Source: Phytophthora quininea (Eukaryota > Oomycota > Peronosporomycetes > Peronosporales > Peronosporaceae). From it: a stretch of 64,000 nt of DNA. The DNA lies in the NCBI GenBank assembly GCA_011947345.1, contig JAAVTG010000094.1, positions 62,001-126,000 on the forward strand. The letters run 5' to 3'. The first letter of the stretch is position 1; each line of letters starts with the position of its first letter. Position numbers and translations under genes: made by a program. This document shows, piece by piece, positions 1 through 10,304 of this stretch. The notes beneath the pieces are model-generated. The model was not told the DNA's origin, did not search any database, and was given only the letters and a program-made list of their open reading frames with translations.

Positions 1-210
1 GCCGCTGCGCTTCATGCCCCCGCCGGGCGGCACGCTCAGCGTGTGCTGGCGCAGCAGCTTCTGGGGCTTGATCTCCAGCAGCTCCTCGTGCAGGCGCTCC
101 AGGTCGGTGCTGCAGGGGCTGGTGACGCTCGTGCGGCGGCTGTCCGACTGCGCGTTGAGCTCGGCGGCGCGCGCCTGCGCCAGGTGGCGCTCCATGAGCT
201 GCCGCTCCAT
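1..210 (-). CDS. N-terminus of a PDZ/AGC-kinase paralogue (cut by window edge)
   Basis: Seventy codons run from an ATG at 210 (context gccaccATGG) to the window edge. The translation starts MERQLMERHLAQAR and is co-linear with the N-terminus of the kinase at 4615. Shared motifs are SDSRRTSVTS, the LERLHEEL helix, and a K/PEKLLRQ-TLSVPP stretch followed by MKRS/IKRS. This indicates a tandem head-to-tail duplicate of the kinase gene on the same strand. Only the serine-rich, coiled N-terminal region is visible. That the missing part holds PDZ and kinase domains is inference from the paralogue. The shared start supports choosing the equivalent ATG at 4615 in the neighbour. Confidence 0.75.
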   Translation of the reverse strand, partial: MERQLMERHLAQARAAELNAQSDSRRTSVTSPCSTDLERLHEELLEIKPQKLLRQHTLSVPPGGGMKRSG

Positions 211-1557
211 GGTGGCAAATGCGGTTGTGAGCGGCTTTTTACAACTTTTGGCGTGCCGTTTGAAGTGCTTTCTTCGATCTTTATTTGTAGTTTATCTTTC
301 GATCCGCGGCCTTTTGGCAGGCGCTGGACGAACGCGATGGCGAGCATGTATCATCACTTCGAGGAGATGAAAAAGTGTACTAAGACGCTTGGACGACACT
401 GAGGTTACAGCAATGGAGATACTTTGCTGCGGAGGGATCAGGAGACCGCTTGCAGTTGATGCACGCGGCCTCCACGCGCACCGACTGGTCACTTGCCGTT
501 GTTCGAAGTGTTTCCCATGCTGCCGCCATTTGGACGTTTCCTCGGCGGTGATGGCTGTATAGTAGAAAGATATGCAGTCATAGCGTGTATGAGCACCACG
601 GACGACAGAGCGAGTTCGTCAGCGGGGTCACCAGGCTTTTCGCTGTCATTTACGCCAGCGAGGCGAATCTCGTTCGACCAAAGCTGCAGCCTCGAGTGGA
701 GTGGTGATCGACACTGAACAATCAGCCAACGCGCCGCTGAGATGAGGACGGTCGTGCTTGCCGCTAAAGGCCGGGGACGTTTCTTGGCGTTGTTCGTGGA
801 CGGCTAAGGCGTGAGCAGCGCAGTCAGCAAGCGCTCGAGCATCCCTTCAGAGCCTGTCGGCGTTCGTGTTCGTGTGGAAGATGCAGCTGCACCGGGTGCG
901 AATAATATCAACGGCTTTTCGGCGTTGCCCGACAGGCACCGCTGGCTCATGAGTCATGAACCGTTGTCAATTTCGTCAGATAGGTAGAAGTCGTGGAAAC
1001 CAGTGTGGATGCCGGCGCTTATACTTACCACCCGTTTGTCACTCCGCTGCAGGGTGGAGCGCCTCCAGTGATCGCACCAACCTTGTCTTCATTCCGTCTT
1101 CGCGCTTGCCTGGCACGTGCGCACTAGGCATCTTCATGATCCACCGGCAGCAACAAGTCGTTGCCAACAAGACTGTTCGCATCCACATCGAAACGCTTGA
1201 GAAGAAATGCATCCTAGCGCGTTTCATGTCAGCGTCGCTGGCTTCCACCAAAATTGACATCACCTCCAATTGACGAACTCAAATGGGGGCGCCGTGATCG
1301 CCGGCAACCTCCAGTACCTTCCCACCGTCATCGATGGAGGAAAACGCTACCGGTAACACCGTTATTGCAAAATCTCTAAAGTGAAATTGGAGCAACTACC
1401 GGAGTAGACAGCTGATAACCTGAAGTCTACATGAGAACATCCCCTAGGTTTTGGCTCAGCAAGACAAAGTTCTTGCTGCGATTCCGTTGCAAGCAACAAG
1501 TCCATTCAGCCTTTGAAGCTAAAACTCAACACAAGCACAATTATGTTTTACATGAAA
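211..1557. other. intergenic between tandem kinase paralogues, no gene seen
   Basis: About 1.35 kb lies between the 3' end of the downstream kinase gene (stop at 1558) and the start of its paralogue at 210. Frames are short and show no recognisable domain on either strand. It should contain the promoter of the truncated gene (read leftward) and the terminator of the kinase gene. Confidence 0.5.
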
Positions 1558-4500
1558 TTAGATGAAAATTGATGCACCCGAGGCTCCTTCGACAGCTTGC
1601 TGCTCCGGGTCCGCGAGCATATCCGCCTCTGCTTGGGAAGCAGCGGCCAATGCGTCCATGTTGGTGAAGCTGAACGACCGGAAGGCGTCCGCCAGGGAGA
1701 GTCTTCAGGGCTGCCGTACATCCCGCTGGGAAACTGATGGTGGACATTGTTGTCCCCCAGCGGCAGCTCGATAATCGACTGTTTCTCAGCAGAAATACTT
1801 GTTGCATCCAGCGAGTGGCGTGTTCCGGAGAAGACCGTAATATCTGCTGCATTGTCCATGTTGATGTTGACGTGTCTGGCGTTGTTGACAGTGCTGTCGT
1901 TAGTTTCATTAAGATCTTCAACGTCTTCGAAAGGATCTCGAAAAGGTACATCGCCTTCAGCCCCCGAATCGTCCACTTGACTACTGCACGAGTCCAGCTC
2001 GAACTCGTCGTCGTCAATGAAAATGTCAGTGAGGTTGCGGTTGTTGAAGTAGCTCGTGTCGTTCGGCCCCTCCAACGTCGGCACGAACGGAGGACTCGAT
2101 TCCAAGAGCGTGTCCCAGTTCACAGCTTTGAAGAACGGGTGCAGCTTCATCCCCTCGAAACCCAAGCGCGTCGTCGGGTTTGGATAGAGAAGCTTGTCGA
2201 TCAAATCCATCGCTTCAAGAGATAACCCCTTCTCGCCGTCGGGCCACAGGATCTGTCGCTCCAAAATGTTTTCAAAGATCGCATCCACAGTGTCGTCATT
2301 GAACGGCGGGAAACCGACCAACATCTCGTAGAGGATGATTCCTAGAGCCCAGAAGTCCACCGCAGGGCCGTGAGAGACGCCGAGGACAATCTCTGGCGCC
2401 AGGTAATCTGGAGTTCCGCATCGGCCGAACGTCTGAAAAGCTGATTTTTTCGTCTTGGGCTTTTTCTTCGACAGAGAGTGCTTTTCGCCAGAGAATGCTG
2501 TCGATATCTCCCCTCTGAGTGGTGTTCATGGGTCATTGCTTCATCACCGCATTCAAAGTCAACGTCATCCAGCGCGACCCCTTCCTCAGACAAACCGAAA
2601 TCGGTTAACTATACAAACAATAACTCGTCAGAATATCAGTACCGAGAATATTGTACAGTGAACGCACCTTGACGTGCCCCGTTGAGGAAAGCAAAATATT
2701 GTCGGGTTTTAGATCTCTATAGCAATCACAAGCCAGTAAAAACGCTGCCTATTATGACGATGGGGCCACATTGACACAGTTCTGACGTACCTGTGGACAC
2801 ATCCCTTGTTGTGAAGATGATTCAGCGCGATTGCGATCTCCGCGATGTAGATGCATGCTTCCTTCGTAAATTAGCAACACCAACAGTGAGCATATCGCTA
2901 AATAAAAGGAAGATTGGCACCAAGCAAGGTGTACCTGTTCTTCCAACTGCACGACGCACTCCAAAAGCGACATGAAGTCACCACCAGGAAGATACTCCAT
3001 GACTAAGAACAGATTGGACCTATCCATACAAAAATTGAGTATATCAGTCAAGAGTGGATACGCCAGAAATCAATGCCAGCACGTACTTTGTTTGGAACGT
3101 CCAGAAGAGCTTCACAACAAAGGGGCTCACTACGTTGGCCAAAACGTTTCTCTCTGTTGCTATCTGTTGCATCTGCAGGCATCACAATAAGTGTAAATGA
3201 TAACACGTCGGGGATGGCAGACAAGAGCACGCCACACCGTACCTGCTTCTTGCGCAGAAGGTGCTCTTTAGCGAGCACTTTGATCGCGTACTGGTCGCCG
3301 GTTGTCTTCTTTCTGGCTAGATACACTTTACCGAAGGCACCCTTCGAGATCGGTTTAATAATCTGGAAGTCATGAATGGCAGCGCGATAAGACACCGTCT
3401 TCACTTTGCTGCGTCGCCTGGAAATCTTAGGCACACTGCTATTTTCCAAGTCCTCAAGAGATCGCGTTCGCTTCAATGGCGAACGCGACCCGTCGCTCGG
3501 ATTCTGCTGAAGAAGGACCTTGTGCGAAGCCCGCATCTTGCTCATCTTGGCGTGGATCAAATTGCGCAGCTTGGAGCAGTATTTGGTTCCGCGCTCGACC
3601 GCAAAGTTCAACGTCTCCACCCCTGTTCGCGTATGCGATCAATAATCTTTACAAGACGGGAGCATAGCGCGAAGGAGTCCACGCTGGAGATGTCACAACT
3701 GGAAGCCTGGATCGCCACCACACGCAGCGCGTGGTAAATGTGCATCTCCTCCTGATTCAGTCTTGGTCTCATGGCCTGGGACTCCAAATTTGCAGTAATG
3801 GAAGCAATGAGCTTTAGTAGCGACGTGTTGATCACATCCGCCTCCAGTTCCACGCGCTTGGACAGCACACAGTGATTCGTGTGTTCGTCCAACCGACTGG
3901 CATCCACCTTGGTCTCGCACAACTTGCACACGACCTCGCACTTTTTCGCGTGCGAGAACTTGACGGTCATGGGTCTCCTACTGAACTGCAGCGTGTCGAG
4001 AATGTCTGCCGGCGTTGTGTTGTTCACATCTTTGCCATTGATCGCTTCCACCGTTAGTCCTTTGGTAATCCCCACCTCTGGAGGGATTTGGGTCACCGCA
4101 TTGGCGCCTGCATCGTTGAGGACGGTCTTAACAACGACTTTGCTCTTCATATCGTCCACTGCGAACTCCAAGCCTAGAAATCCTTCTCTAAAGGTCGCGT
4201 CGAACGTCTCCACTCTTGGGAGTTCTCCGAATAGTTCTTCTCCATTTTCCAGCGTCGCGGCTGCATCCACGGCGTCTCCTGTCCCTTGAAAGCTTGCTCT
4301 GCTATCGGAGGACGTGAAGCTGCGCCACTTGACCTGGTTCTTCTCCCAGCGGTGCAGCACGTCCTCCAGAGCGGTTGGGGAGGCGTCTAGCAGCCCGCTG
4401 CGCTTGATCGAGTCGCCACTGGGCGGTACGCTGAGCGTGCACTGACGCAGCAGCTTCTCCGGTTGGATCTCGAGCTGCAGCTCCTCGTGGAGTCGCTCCA

Positions 4501-4615
4501 GATCGCTGCTGCACGAGCTGCTGACGCTGGTGACGCTGGTGCGACGACTGTCCGACTGGGTTTTGAGCGTGGCCCGTGAGTGGGCCAGTTGCCGCTCCAG
4601 CACCTGTCGCTCCAT
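1558..4615 (-). CDS. PDZ-domain AGC-family serine/threonine kinase (MAST/LATS-like)
   Basis: Six exons: 4615-3243, 3172-3087, 3019-2935, 2861-2791, 2716-2668, 2608-1558. Order: Ser-rich coiled N-terminus, a PDZ-like domain (GFLGLEF carboxylate loop, about residues 125-215), a CxxC...H...C motif (CKLCETKVDASRLDEHTNHC), then a kinase domain with SKGAFGKVYLA loop, YAIK lysine, VHRDLKPDN, TDFG, GTPDYLAPE and FGRCGT activation segment. The acidic tail ends with FRSFSFTNM, a hydrophobic-motif-like sequence seen in NDR/MAST-type kinases. Three frame breaks (1695-1697, 2510-2513, 3620-3623) each need one extra base; with them exon lengths sum to 906 codons. Likely a cytoplasmic signalling kinase; substrate unknown. 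The activation-segment insert of about 40 residues resembles NDR-family kinases. Start chosen by conservation with the paralogue at 210. Confidence 0.85.
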
Positions 4616-5031
4616 GCTGTCTGCACGTGACCCGGCGGCGGAGAATGCGGTTGTGCTGCGGCGCTGCCAAGCCCGAGCGTTTCCCCTGCGTGATGAGGTT
4701 CGATCTTTTTTCAATCCACGACCGTTCGGGAATGGGCTGCATGTATATCGCACTGTGAACAAGAAGGTGGATCAACGGAAAGAAGTAAGGCGCAAGTGCG
4801 AGGCTCAGCTTCGGCAAAGGTAGTTTGACGTCTATGGCAGGACGTGCTTCTCTCTGTTCATTGTATCTACCCTGCGCGGCTAGGACATGACCGTTAGCTC
4901 TGCTGCCGACGTCTCATGGGCGTGTCATAAGAGAAGTTTAGCGATGACGACAGTGTGGCATTCGAACACTTGCCACTTGGACGTTTCCCTGGGCGCCTGT
5001 CAGCTTTCGGTGGCGTTCACCAAGCAGTTTG

Positions 5032-6241
5032 TCATGTGGGCTGTCGACCGACGACCCAGTCCACCGCCTCCGGGAAGCCCGTTGCAACGAACGATGGCGC
5101 AGGAGCTACCGTCGCAGCATGGCAGTTAGAGAGTAATAGTACCGAGATATTTAGGGTCATCGCACCAATGTTGTTTTCGTCGCCACTCCTGTACTTGCCC
5201 GTCTGGACCAGCACTCCTTGCATGCCTAGCGCCATTGCGCCGTGAACGTCTTGCCGAACATCGTCACCGATCATGACAGCGTTCTCCGCAGGGACGCCGC
5301 TGTACAATTCAAACGCAAGAGTCCATCTAAGCCATTAGAAGAGATGCACAAGTGCACGTTACATGTCGTGAAGCGCTTGCTGGTAGAACGTCGACGCGGG
5401 CTTCCTGCAAACATGAAAACCATGAGCTTGGTCCCCCAACTGACTGGCCATACGAACCCGATGACGGTGGCCTGGACGCCTGCAGCGAACTCTAGCGCCT
5501 TCACAAACGGCCCCAGTCCCAGATATAATCCTTCTTTGCCAGCAAAGTATCGGGCTTCATGCAGCGCGATCAAGGAGCCACCATCAAGCACCACGCGGAA
5601 CGCCTCGTTCAACTACTTCACCAACCCCTTCAGCATCGCACCACATAGCGTTTACCGCCCAGGACAAACCTTGTGGTAGTGGAAATGCTCCGGAGCCAGA
5701 CCAATAACGACAGCGTTCGGGTTGGCGCAGTCCAGCCCGTCAAATTCCTCCTGTAGCGATGGATCGACGAGCAACATCGGCCGAAGACCTCGCTGCTCCA
5801 GAAGACTTCGTGCAATCCCTCCCGCCGTCAAAACATGCTCGGGTTTGATCTCCTTGAGTCCGATGGTGTGCAAGTGCTGGATCTTCAGAAAATGTTATTC
5901 TTCCTTACACCACTGCCGTCTTCATCAGAGCGCTACAGTATCGCACAAGCTCCCGGCGAGACTTGGTGGTCGTGTTGGTCACTACGCCGTTAACAAAGAG
6001 TAATTTCCTTGATAAATCCCGGCAGTATTTGCAAAGGTTTTGTATTGCACCGCACCGAAGCGAACGCCAATATCTTGGCGACTCAGCAACTTGGCGAGCG
6101 CTGCCACGCACCCTGGCAACACCACATCCTCCACATGCAACGTTCCTGTCAACAGCAAAGTTTCATCACAAGTAAATACATATATTGTAGCATCTAGTGT
6201 CGCCAGGACGAACCGCTGAGGTCGATCAGCACGCCGCGCAT
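5032..6241 (-). CDS. HAD-family phosphatase, HDHD2-like
   Basis: Eight exons (6241-6214, 6145-6056, 5981-5947, 5882-5670, 5612-5458, 5404-5363, 5299-5166, 5105-5032) sum to exactly 257 codons. The protein starts MRGVLIDLSGTLHVED: HAD motif I is DLSGT, with Ser in place of the second Asp as in animal HDHD2. Motif II is VTNTT, followed by SRREL, LVD-LQEEF, GLAPEHFHYHK, VIGKP and motif IV AVMIGDDVRQDV, then LVQTGKYRSGDE. This matches HDHD2 end to end, including the cap region. It is expected to be a soluble phosphatase of unknown physiological substrate. All splice sites are GT-AG and introns are 51-76 bp. The gene is divergent from the MULE-derived gene with only 84 bp between their ATGs. Confidence 0.92.
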
Positions 6242-6325
6242 GCTGCGTCTCGAAACTGTGAACTGATACTGTTCCGCGATATCACCTTGATATTTGTATA
6301 GACACAGAAGCCGCATACCATCGCT

Positions 6326-7900
6326 ATGCGTGTTCTGCAAGAAATGGCGACACTTCGCGTCGGGGACACATTCCGGGACGGCAAGGCCGCCACATATGCG
6401 CTGCAAGACTACGCGCTGTCCACGAAGAAGCGGGTGGTGCTGGACCGCGGCGGCGGCGGCCACAAGCGCTTCAAATGCTCGTGCGACGGCTGCTCCTTCT
6501 TCGTGCAGCTGTATCAACGCAAGGCCAGAGGCCAGCGGCTGCACTGGTACATCAGCTCCATGCAGTTGGAGCACATCAACTGCACTGGCGTGGCCAAGGC
6601 CACGACGCGGCAGCTGCGCGAGCTGGCGTCGTTCCGAGGCGCCGTGCTGTCTAACGCCTCCATCTCGGCCTCAGCGCTGTCCGAGAACGTCCAGAAGCTG
6701 GACGGGGTCGTGGTCACCAACCGCAGCACGATCTACAGAGCCAAGGACATGGTGACCAGGTGCATCCAACAGGAGAAGACCCAGCAGTTCCAGAAGATCC
6801 CGTCCATACTGGCGCAGTTCCAGCAGAAGAACGAGGGGTCTTTCACTCGGACGGAGACCGATCCGGACGGTCGGTTCCGACGAGCTATCGTCGTCAGTGG
6901 GGTGCTCGTGAAGAGCATGCCTTATAATCAACAGATAGTTGGCATTGACTGCTCGCAGTCGAGGAGTCAGGACTACGACGGACAGCAGATTCTAGTAGTG
7001 GGGAGAGACGGCAACTGCGGGAGTGTGATCATCGCGGCGGCGCTCGTGAAGAACGAAGATGCAGAGAATTACGGCTGGGCCGTCGAGTGTCTGCGAGAGG
7101 CAGGATTGTCGCTTGCTAGTTACCCTGTTGTTTGCGGTGGTTGTACGAATTTTGGTGCGGTAGCCCCGGCGTTCGACGTCAATGTGCAGAGTGGACTTGG
7201 ACTGTCGTCAAACCTGGTGGAGAGCGTGACCAGCAGCTCGCTGGTTCTGGGACTTCGGGCCAAGTCGCCGTACGAGTTCCTCGATAGCATTATGGAGTTT
7301 ATTGCGGAGAATCTACGTGAGAGCGCCCAGTTGAGTGCGCAATGGACTGCAGAGAGGCGCATTGTCACTCCTGGGGCCCAGCGTTTGTACGACGAGCAGC
7401 AGCAGCAGTTGGGGTACTACACGGCGCAAATGACCACGCTGGAGACTGGACTGGTGTGGCGGGTTGGACAGGATCCTTCTACTGCTCACGCGGTGGATGT
7501 CTTGCGGAACACTTGTGCCTGCGGGTTTATAGAGCAGCAGGGCGTTCCGTGCAGACACATGATGGCAGCTTTGGCCAAGATCGGCAAGATGGACTCCGTG
7601 TTTACTCGTTTTGCTGAGTGTTATCTGGTTAAAAGCTACACTGCTGCCTTTGGCGACGCATCCGTGGTTCTACCGGAGAGTAGTGCGGCTCGCAGTCCGT
7701 CGGTGTTGCCTGCGAAACGGAAAGCTAGCGAGGTCAGGTCGCCAGGTGCGAAGCACGTTCGCACTTCAGGAGAAGGCAGTCAAGCTCGGGTACAGCGCTG
7801 CGGCACTTGCAAGCAAGTTGGGCACAACAGAAAGCGGTGTCCGAATTCAACTCCCAACTCGCAAACTGTTACGGAAACCTCAGACACACCTGTTTGTTGA
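6326..7900 (+). CDS. MULE/FAR1-type transposase-derived protein with SWIM finger
   Basis: A single intronless 524-codon frame starts MRVLQEMATL. The N-terminal region (to about residue 100) resembles a FAR1/WRKY-GCM-type DNA-binding domain with CSCDGCSF. The middle corresponds to a MULE transposase core, but the expected DDE acidic signature is hard to place. Residues about 400-420 form a SWIM zinc finger (CACGFIEQQGVPCRHMMAAL), and the C-terminus carries a CCHC knuckle (CGTCKQVGHNRKRC) in a basic region. No terminal inverted repeats were noticed, and the frame is intact while many neighbours are interrupted. It may be a domesticated transposase acting as a DNA-binding factor, or a recent single-copy element. 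An alternative start is the ATG at 6344 (MATLRVG). Confidence 0.75.
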   Translation: MRVLQEMATLRVGDTFRDGKAATYALQDYALSTKKRVVLDRGGGGHKRFKCSCDGCSFFVQLYQRKARGQRLHWYISSMQLEHINCTGVAKATTRQLRELASFRGAVLSNASISASALSENVQKLDGVVVTNRSTIYRAKDMVTRCIQQEKTQQFQKIPSILAQFQQKNEGSFTRTETDPDGRFRRAIVVSGVLVKSMPYNQQIVGIDCSQSRSQDYDGQQILVVGRDGNCGSVIIAAALVKNEDAENYGWAVECLREAGLSLASYPVVCGGCTNFGAVAPAFDVNVQSGLGLSSNLVESVTSSSLVLGLRAKSPYEFLDSIMEFIAENLRESAQLSAQWTAERRIVTPGAQRLYDEQQQQLGYYTAQMTTLETGLVWRVGQDPSTAHAVDVLRNTCACGFIEQQGVPCRHMMAALAKIGKMDSVFTRFAECYLVKSYTAAFGDASVVLPESSAARSPSVLPAKRKASEVRSPGAKHVRTSGEGSQARVQRCGTCKQVGHNRKRCPNSTPNSQTVTETSDTPVC

Positions 7901-8196
7901 TGGAGAAAGTGACAGCTCAATTGTGGACGCCATCGGGATCACAGCGATGGTGTCACGTGGTGTCCACACGATCTTTTCAATCGACAAGAAACTCGATCCA
8001 GGCCAGGTACTCGATCCATTGAACGTGGTTAACTGGGGGACCTCGTTGACACGACAGTCAATTGGGAGACATGCTACAGTTTTCTAATGCTGATAATCTG
8101 CTAGACAAGCCATTGATCAATGCACGGGCTCGGCGCGTGTTGTTTACTGTGTGCTGAGCACATCGATGGCCATAAATTGACGGTGAGCCATTGAAG

Positions 8197-9351
8197 TTAC
8201 TGGTGCAGGGCCTTCATCTTGGAGATAATAGCAGCACCCATAGCTTTGGTGCCGACCACGGCAGCCTGGTCCTTGGTGAGGTCGCCCGTGCGGACACCGT
8301 CCAGCAGCACCTGCTCCACGGCCTTCTCAATGAGCTGCGCCTCGTTCTCCATCTGGAACGAGTAGCGCAGCAGCAGCGCAGCCGACAGGATCTGAGCGAT
8401 GGGGTTGGCCAGGTCCTTGCCAGCGATGTCCGGAGCCGAGCCGCCGATGGGCTCAAACAGATGCACCTTGTCGCCCAGACTGGCCGAAGGCATGAGGCCC
8501 AGCGAGCCAGGCAGCACCGAGGCTGCGTCCGACAGGATGTCGCCGAACATGTTGCCCGTGACGATCACGTCGAACTGCGACGGGTTGCGGATGAGCTGCA
8601 TCACGGCGTTGTCGATGTACATGAAGTCGTACTGCACCTCCGGGTAGTCCTTGGCCACGTCCTTGGCCACCTTACGCCACAGACGACTGCAGTCCAAGAC
8701 GTTGGCCTTGTCCACGACCGTCAGCCGCTTGGAACGCTACAGCAACAGATCGACCATTAGAAGCTGCCAGTTTAGCATATCACAACAGAAAAAGCTACTA
8801 CCACTCACGTTCATGGCCGTCTCGAAGGCGAACTTCATGGGCTTGGCTATCTCTTCGGCCGTGTACTTCATGACGTCCGTGGCCGTGTCTCCGTCCGTCT
8901 TGTGCTCGCCAAAGTAGATGCCCGAGACGAGCTCGCGTACGATGACCATGTCCACGCCGTTGGCGATGATGCTGGGCTTGAGCGGCGACAGGTCCGGCAG
9001 CATCGAGTAGATTTTGGCCGGTCGGATGTTGACGGCCAGCTGGAAGTTCTTGCGCAACCCCAGCAGGCAGTTCTTCTCAGCGTCCTTCCACTTGGGGTCC
9101 TCCTGCGCGTCCGTGGGGCCGCCCACCGAGCCGAACAGCACAGCGTCCGACGCGGCCACGGCGTCCACCGTCGACTGCGGCAGGTGCGTCTGGTGCTGCT
9201 CGTAGGCCGCGCCGCCGCACAGCGCCGTGGAGAAGGCGAAGTCGTGCTGGAAGAGCGCCCCCACCGTCTGCAGCACCTGCACGGCCTCGTCGCAGACCTC
9301 GGGGCCGATGCCGTCGCCCGGCAGCACCGCGATCTTGTACGTCTTGCTCAT
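8197..9351 (-). CDS. LEU2: 3-isopropylmalate dehydrogenase
   Basis: Two exons (9351-8809 and 8736-8197, intron 72 bp with GTGAGT/TAG) give 360 residues, the normal family length. Typical features are [12 protein letters not shown], the LFGSVGGP loop, [27 protein letters not shown], the VDKANVL stretch, [28 protein letters not shown] and HGSAPDI-like [15 protein letters not shown]. It oxidatively decarboxylates 3-isopropylmalate with NAD+ in leucine synthesis. An in-frame upstream ATG exists at 9429, but an Inr-like element lies between the two ATGs (9381-9396), so the 9351 start MSKTYKIAV is preferred. That start also fits the usual N-terminus of the family. No frame break. Confidence 0.95.
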
Positions 9352-9380
9352 GGGAGTGATAGTCTTGAGCTCTCGGCTGC

Positions 9381-9396
9381 AAATTGAAGAGTGGTG
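9381..9396 (-). promoter_or_regulatory. Inr/FPR-like core promoter of LEU2
   Basis: On the minus strand this reads CACCACTCTTCAATTT, close to the oomycete Inr consensus (TCATT-YY-N-CAWTTT). It sits about 30-45 bp upstream of the ATG at 9351 and downstream of the alternative ATG at 9429. Confidence 0.5.
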
Positions 9397-9429
9397 ACGC
9401 TGACGCACGTGCTCCTCACGTGAAGCCAT

Positions 9430-10304
9430 GTTTGCGCAAAGCGCAACATTCGGGCGACATGAATGGGTTCAGTGTAAGCGCTGCAAGGAGCATAATCTGC
9501 TGGCCCAACGTAGCACAACACCGTTCATTTCCTATAGGCCGGCGATTGAAGCTTCAGATAGCCATGTACGCCTCACAACCATGGACTGCTTGGTGACGAA
9601 TGTTTTTTTTTTTCGTCATAAATCCCCGAGCTGAGGACGGCTAGCCGATCAAAATGTTTTCTTCTGCCTAATCCTGTTGAACCCGCCCTTCGAGTATGAT
9701 CTCCAGCTTGTGAACAGCTTTGCGAGGCCTTTGTTAGTGGCTAATCACCTGTTGCTGGTGGATGCAGATTCAGCACACACCCACAACAACCGTAATCTCC
9801 AAATCCCTGTAAATAATTTAAAGAGAGAGAAAACACTGACAGCAAACTCTTCCCTCGCAGAGCATAGCGATGTTGTCACGTGTGGTTTCTCCGTCCAAAG
9901 CGTCCCGCACAAAAAGTATCTTTTGGGCCGATGACGAGCATCCAGTCCGCCGCTTCTGATTGGGCGATCGAATCTTCTTCTTTTACGGTACGAACCACAT
10001 TGGCAAAAACACGAGGTTCATGGCAACCATTACAACATCGGCGCACTGCAGGACACCTCGAGCTGTCGCTTCCGCCGCGTCTTCCCCAGTGTAATCGACT
10101 TTAACGGTCTGTAGGTAAGTCTGTGCATCTACAAGCGTGCTTCCATCGCGACACGCCGACGTCCGACCGTTATGGTCTCATTCTTTTACTTTTTCAACAC
10201 ATGGGGCAAAGCAAGTCGGCTAACATCTGTCTTCTTGTTTTCTAACAAATTGCTTGCCATTCACAGACTTGCAGCGCTCAGAGGTTGCCTGTGGTGCTGC
10301 ACCA
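9430..10304. other. divergent intergenic region, no gene seen
   Basis: About 0.87 kb lies between the diverging LEU2 and channel genes. It contains an A/T-rich stretch with an 11-T run near 9604 and no convincing frame. A small 5' exon of the channel gene cannot be excluded. Confidence 0.4.

Noticed and set aside
2510..2513. A small intron explaining the kinase frame change
   Set aside because: The only GT-AG candidate nearby is 33 bp and does not change frame; a missing base closes the reading frame instead.
7611..8087. 158-codon plus-strand frame overlapping the end of the MULE-derived gene
   Set aside because: Out of frame with the supported protein, no domain, and much of it is a shadow of the SWIM/knuckle coding region.
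8191..8760. 189-codon plus-strand frame
   Set aside because: Antisense shadow of 3-isopropylmalate dehydrogenase exon 2; composition fits reverse-strand translation of high-GC coding sequence.
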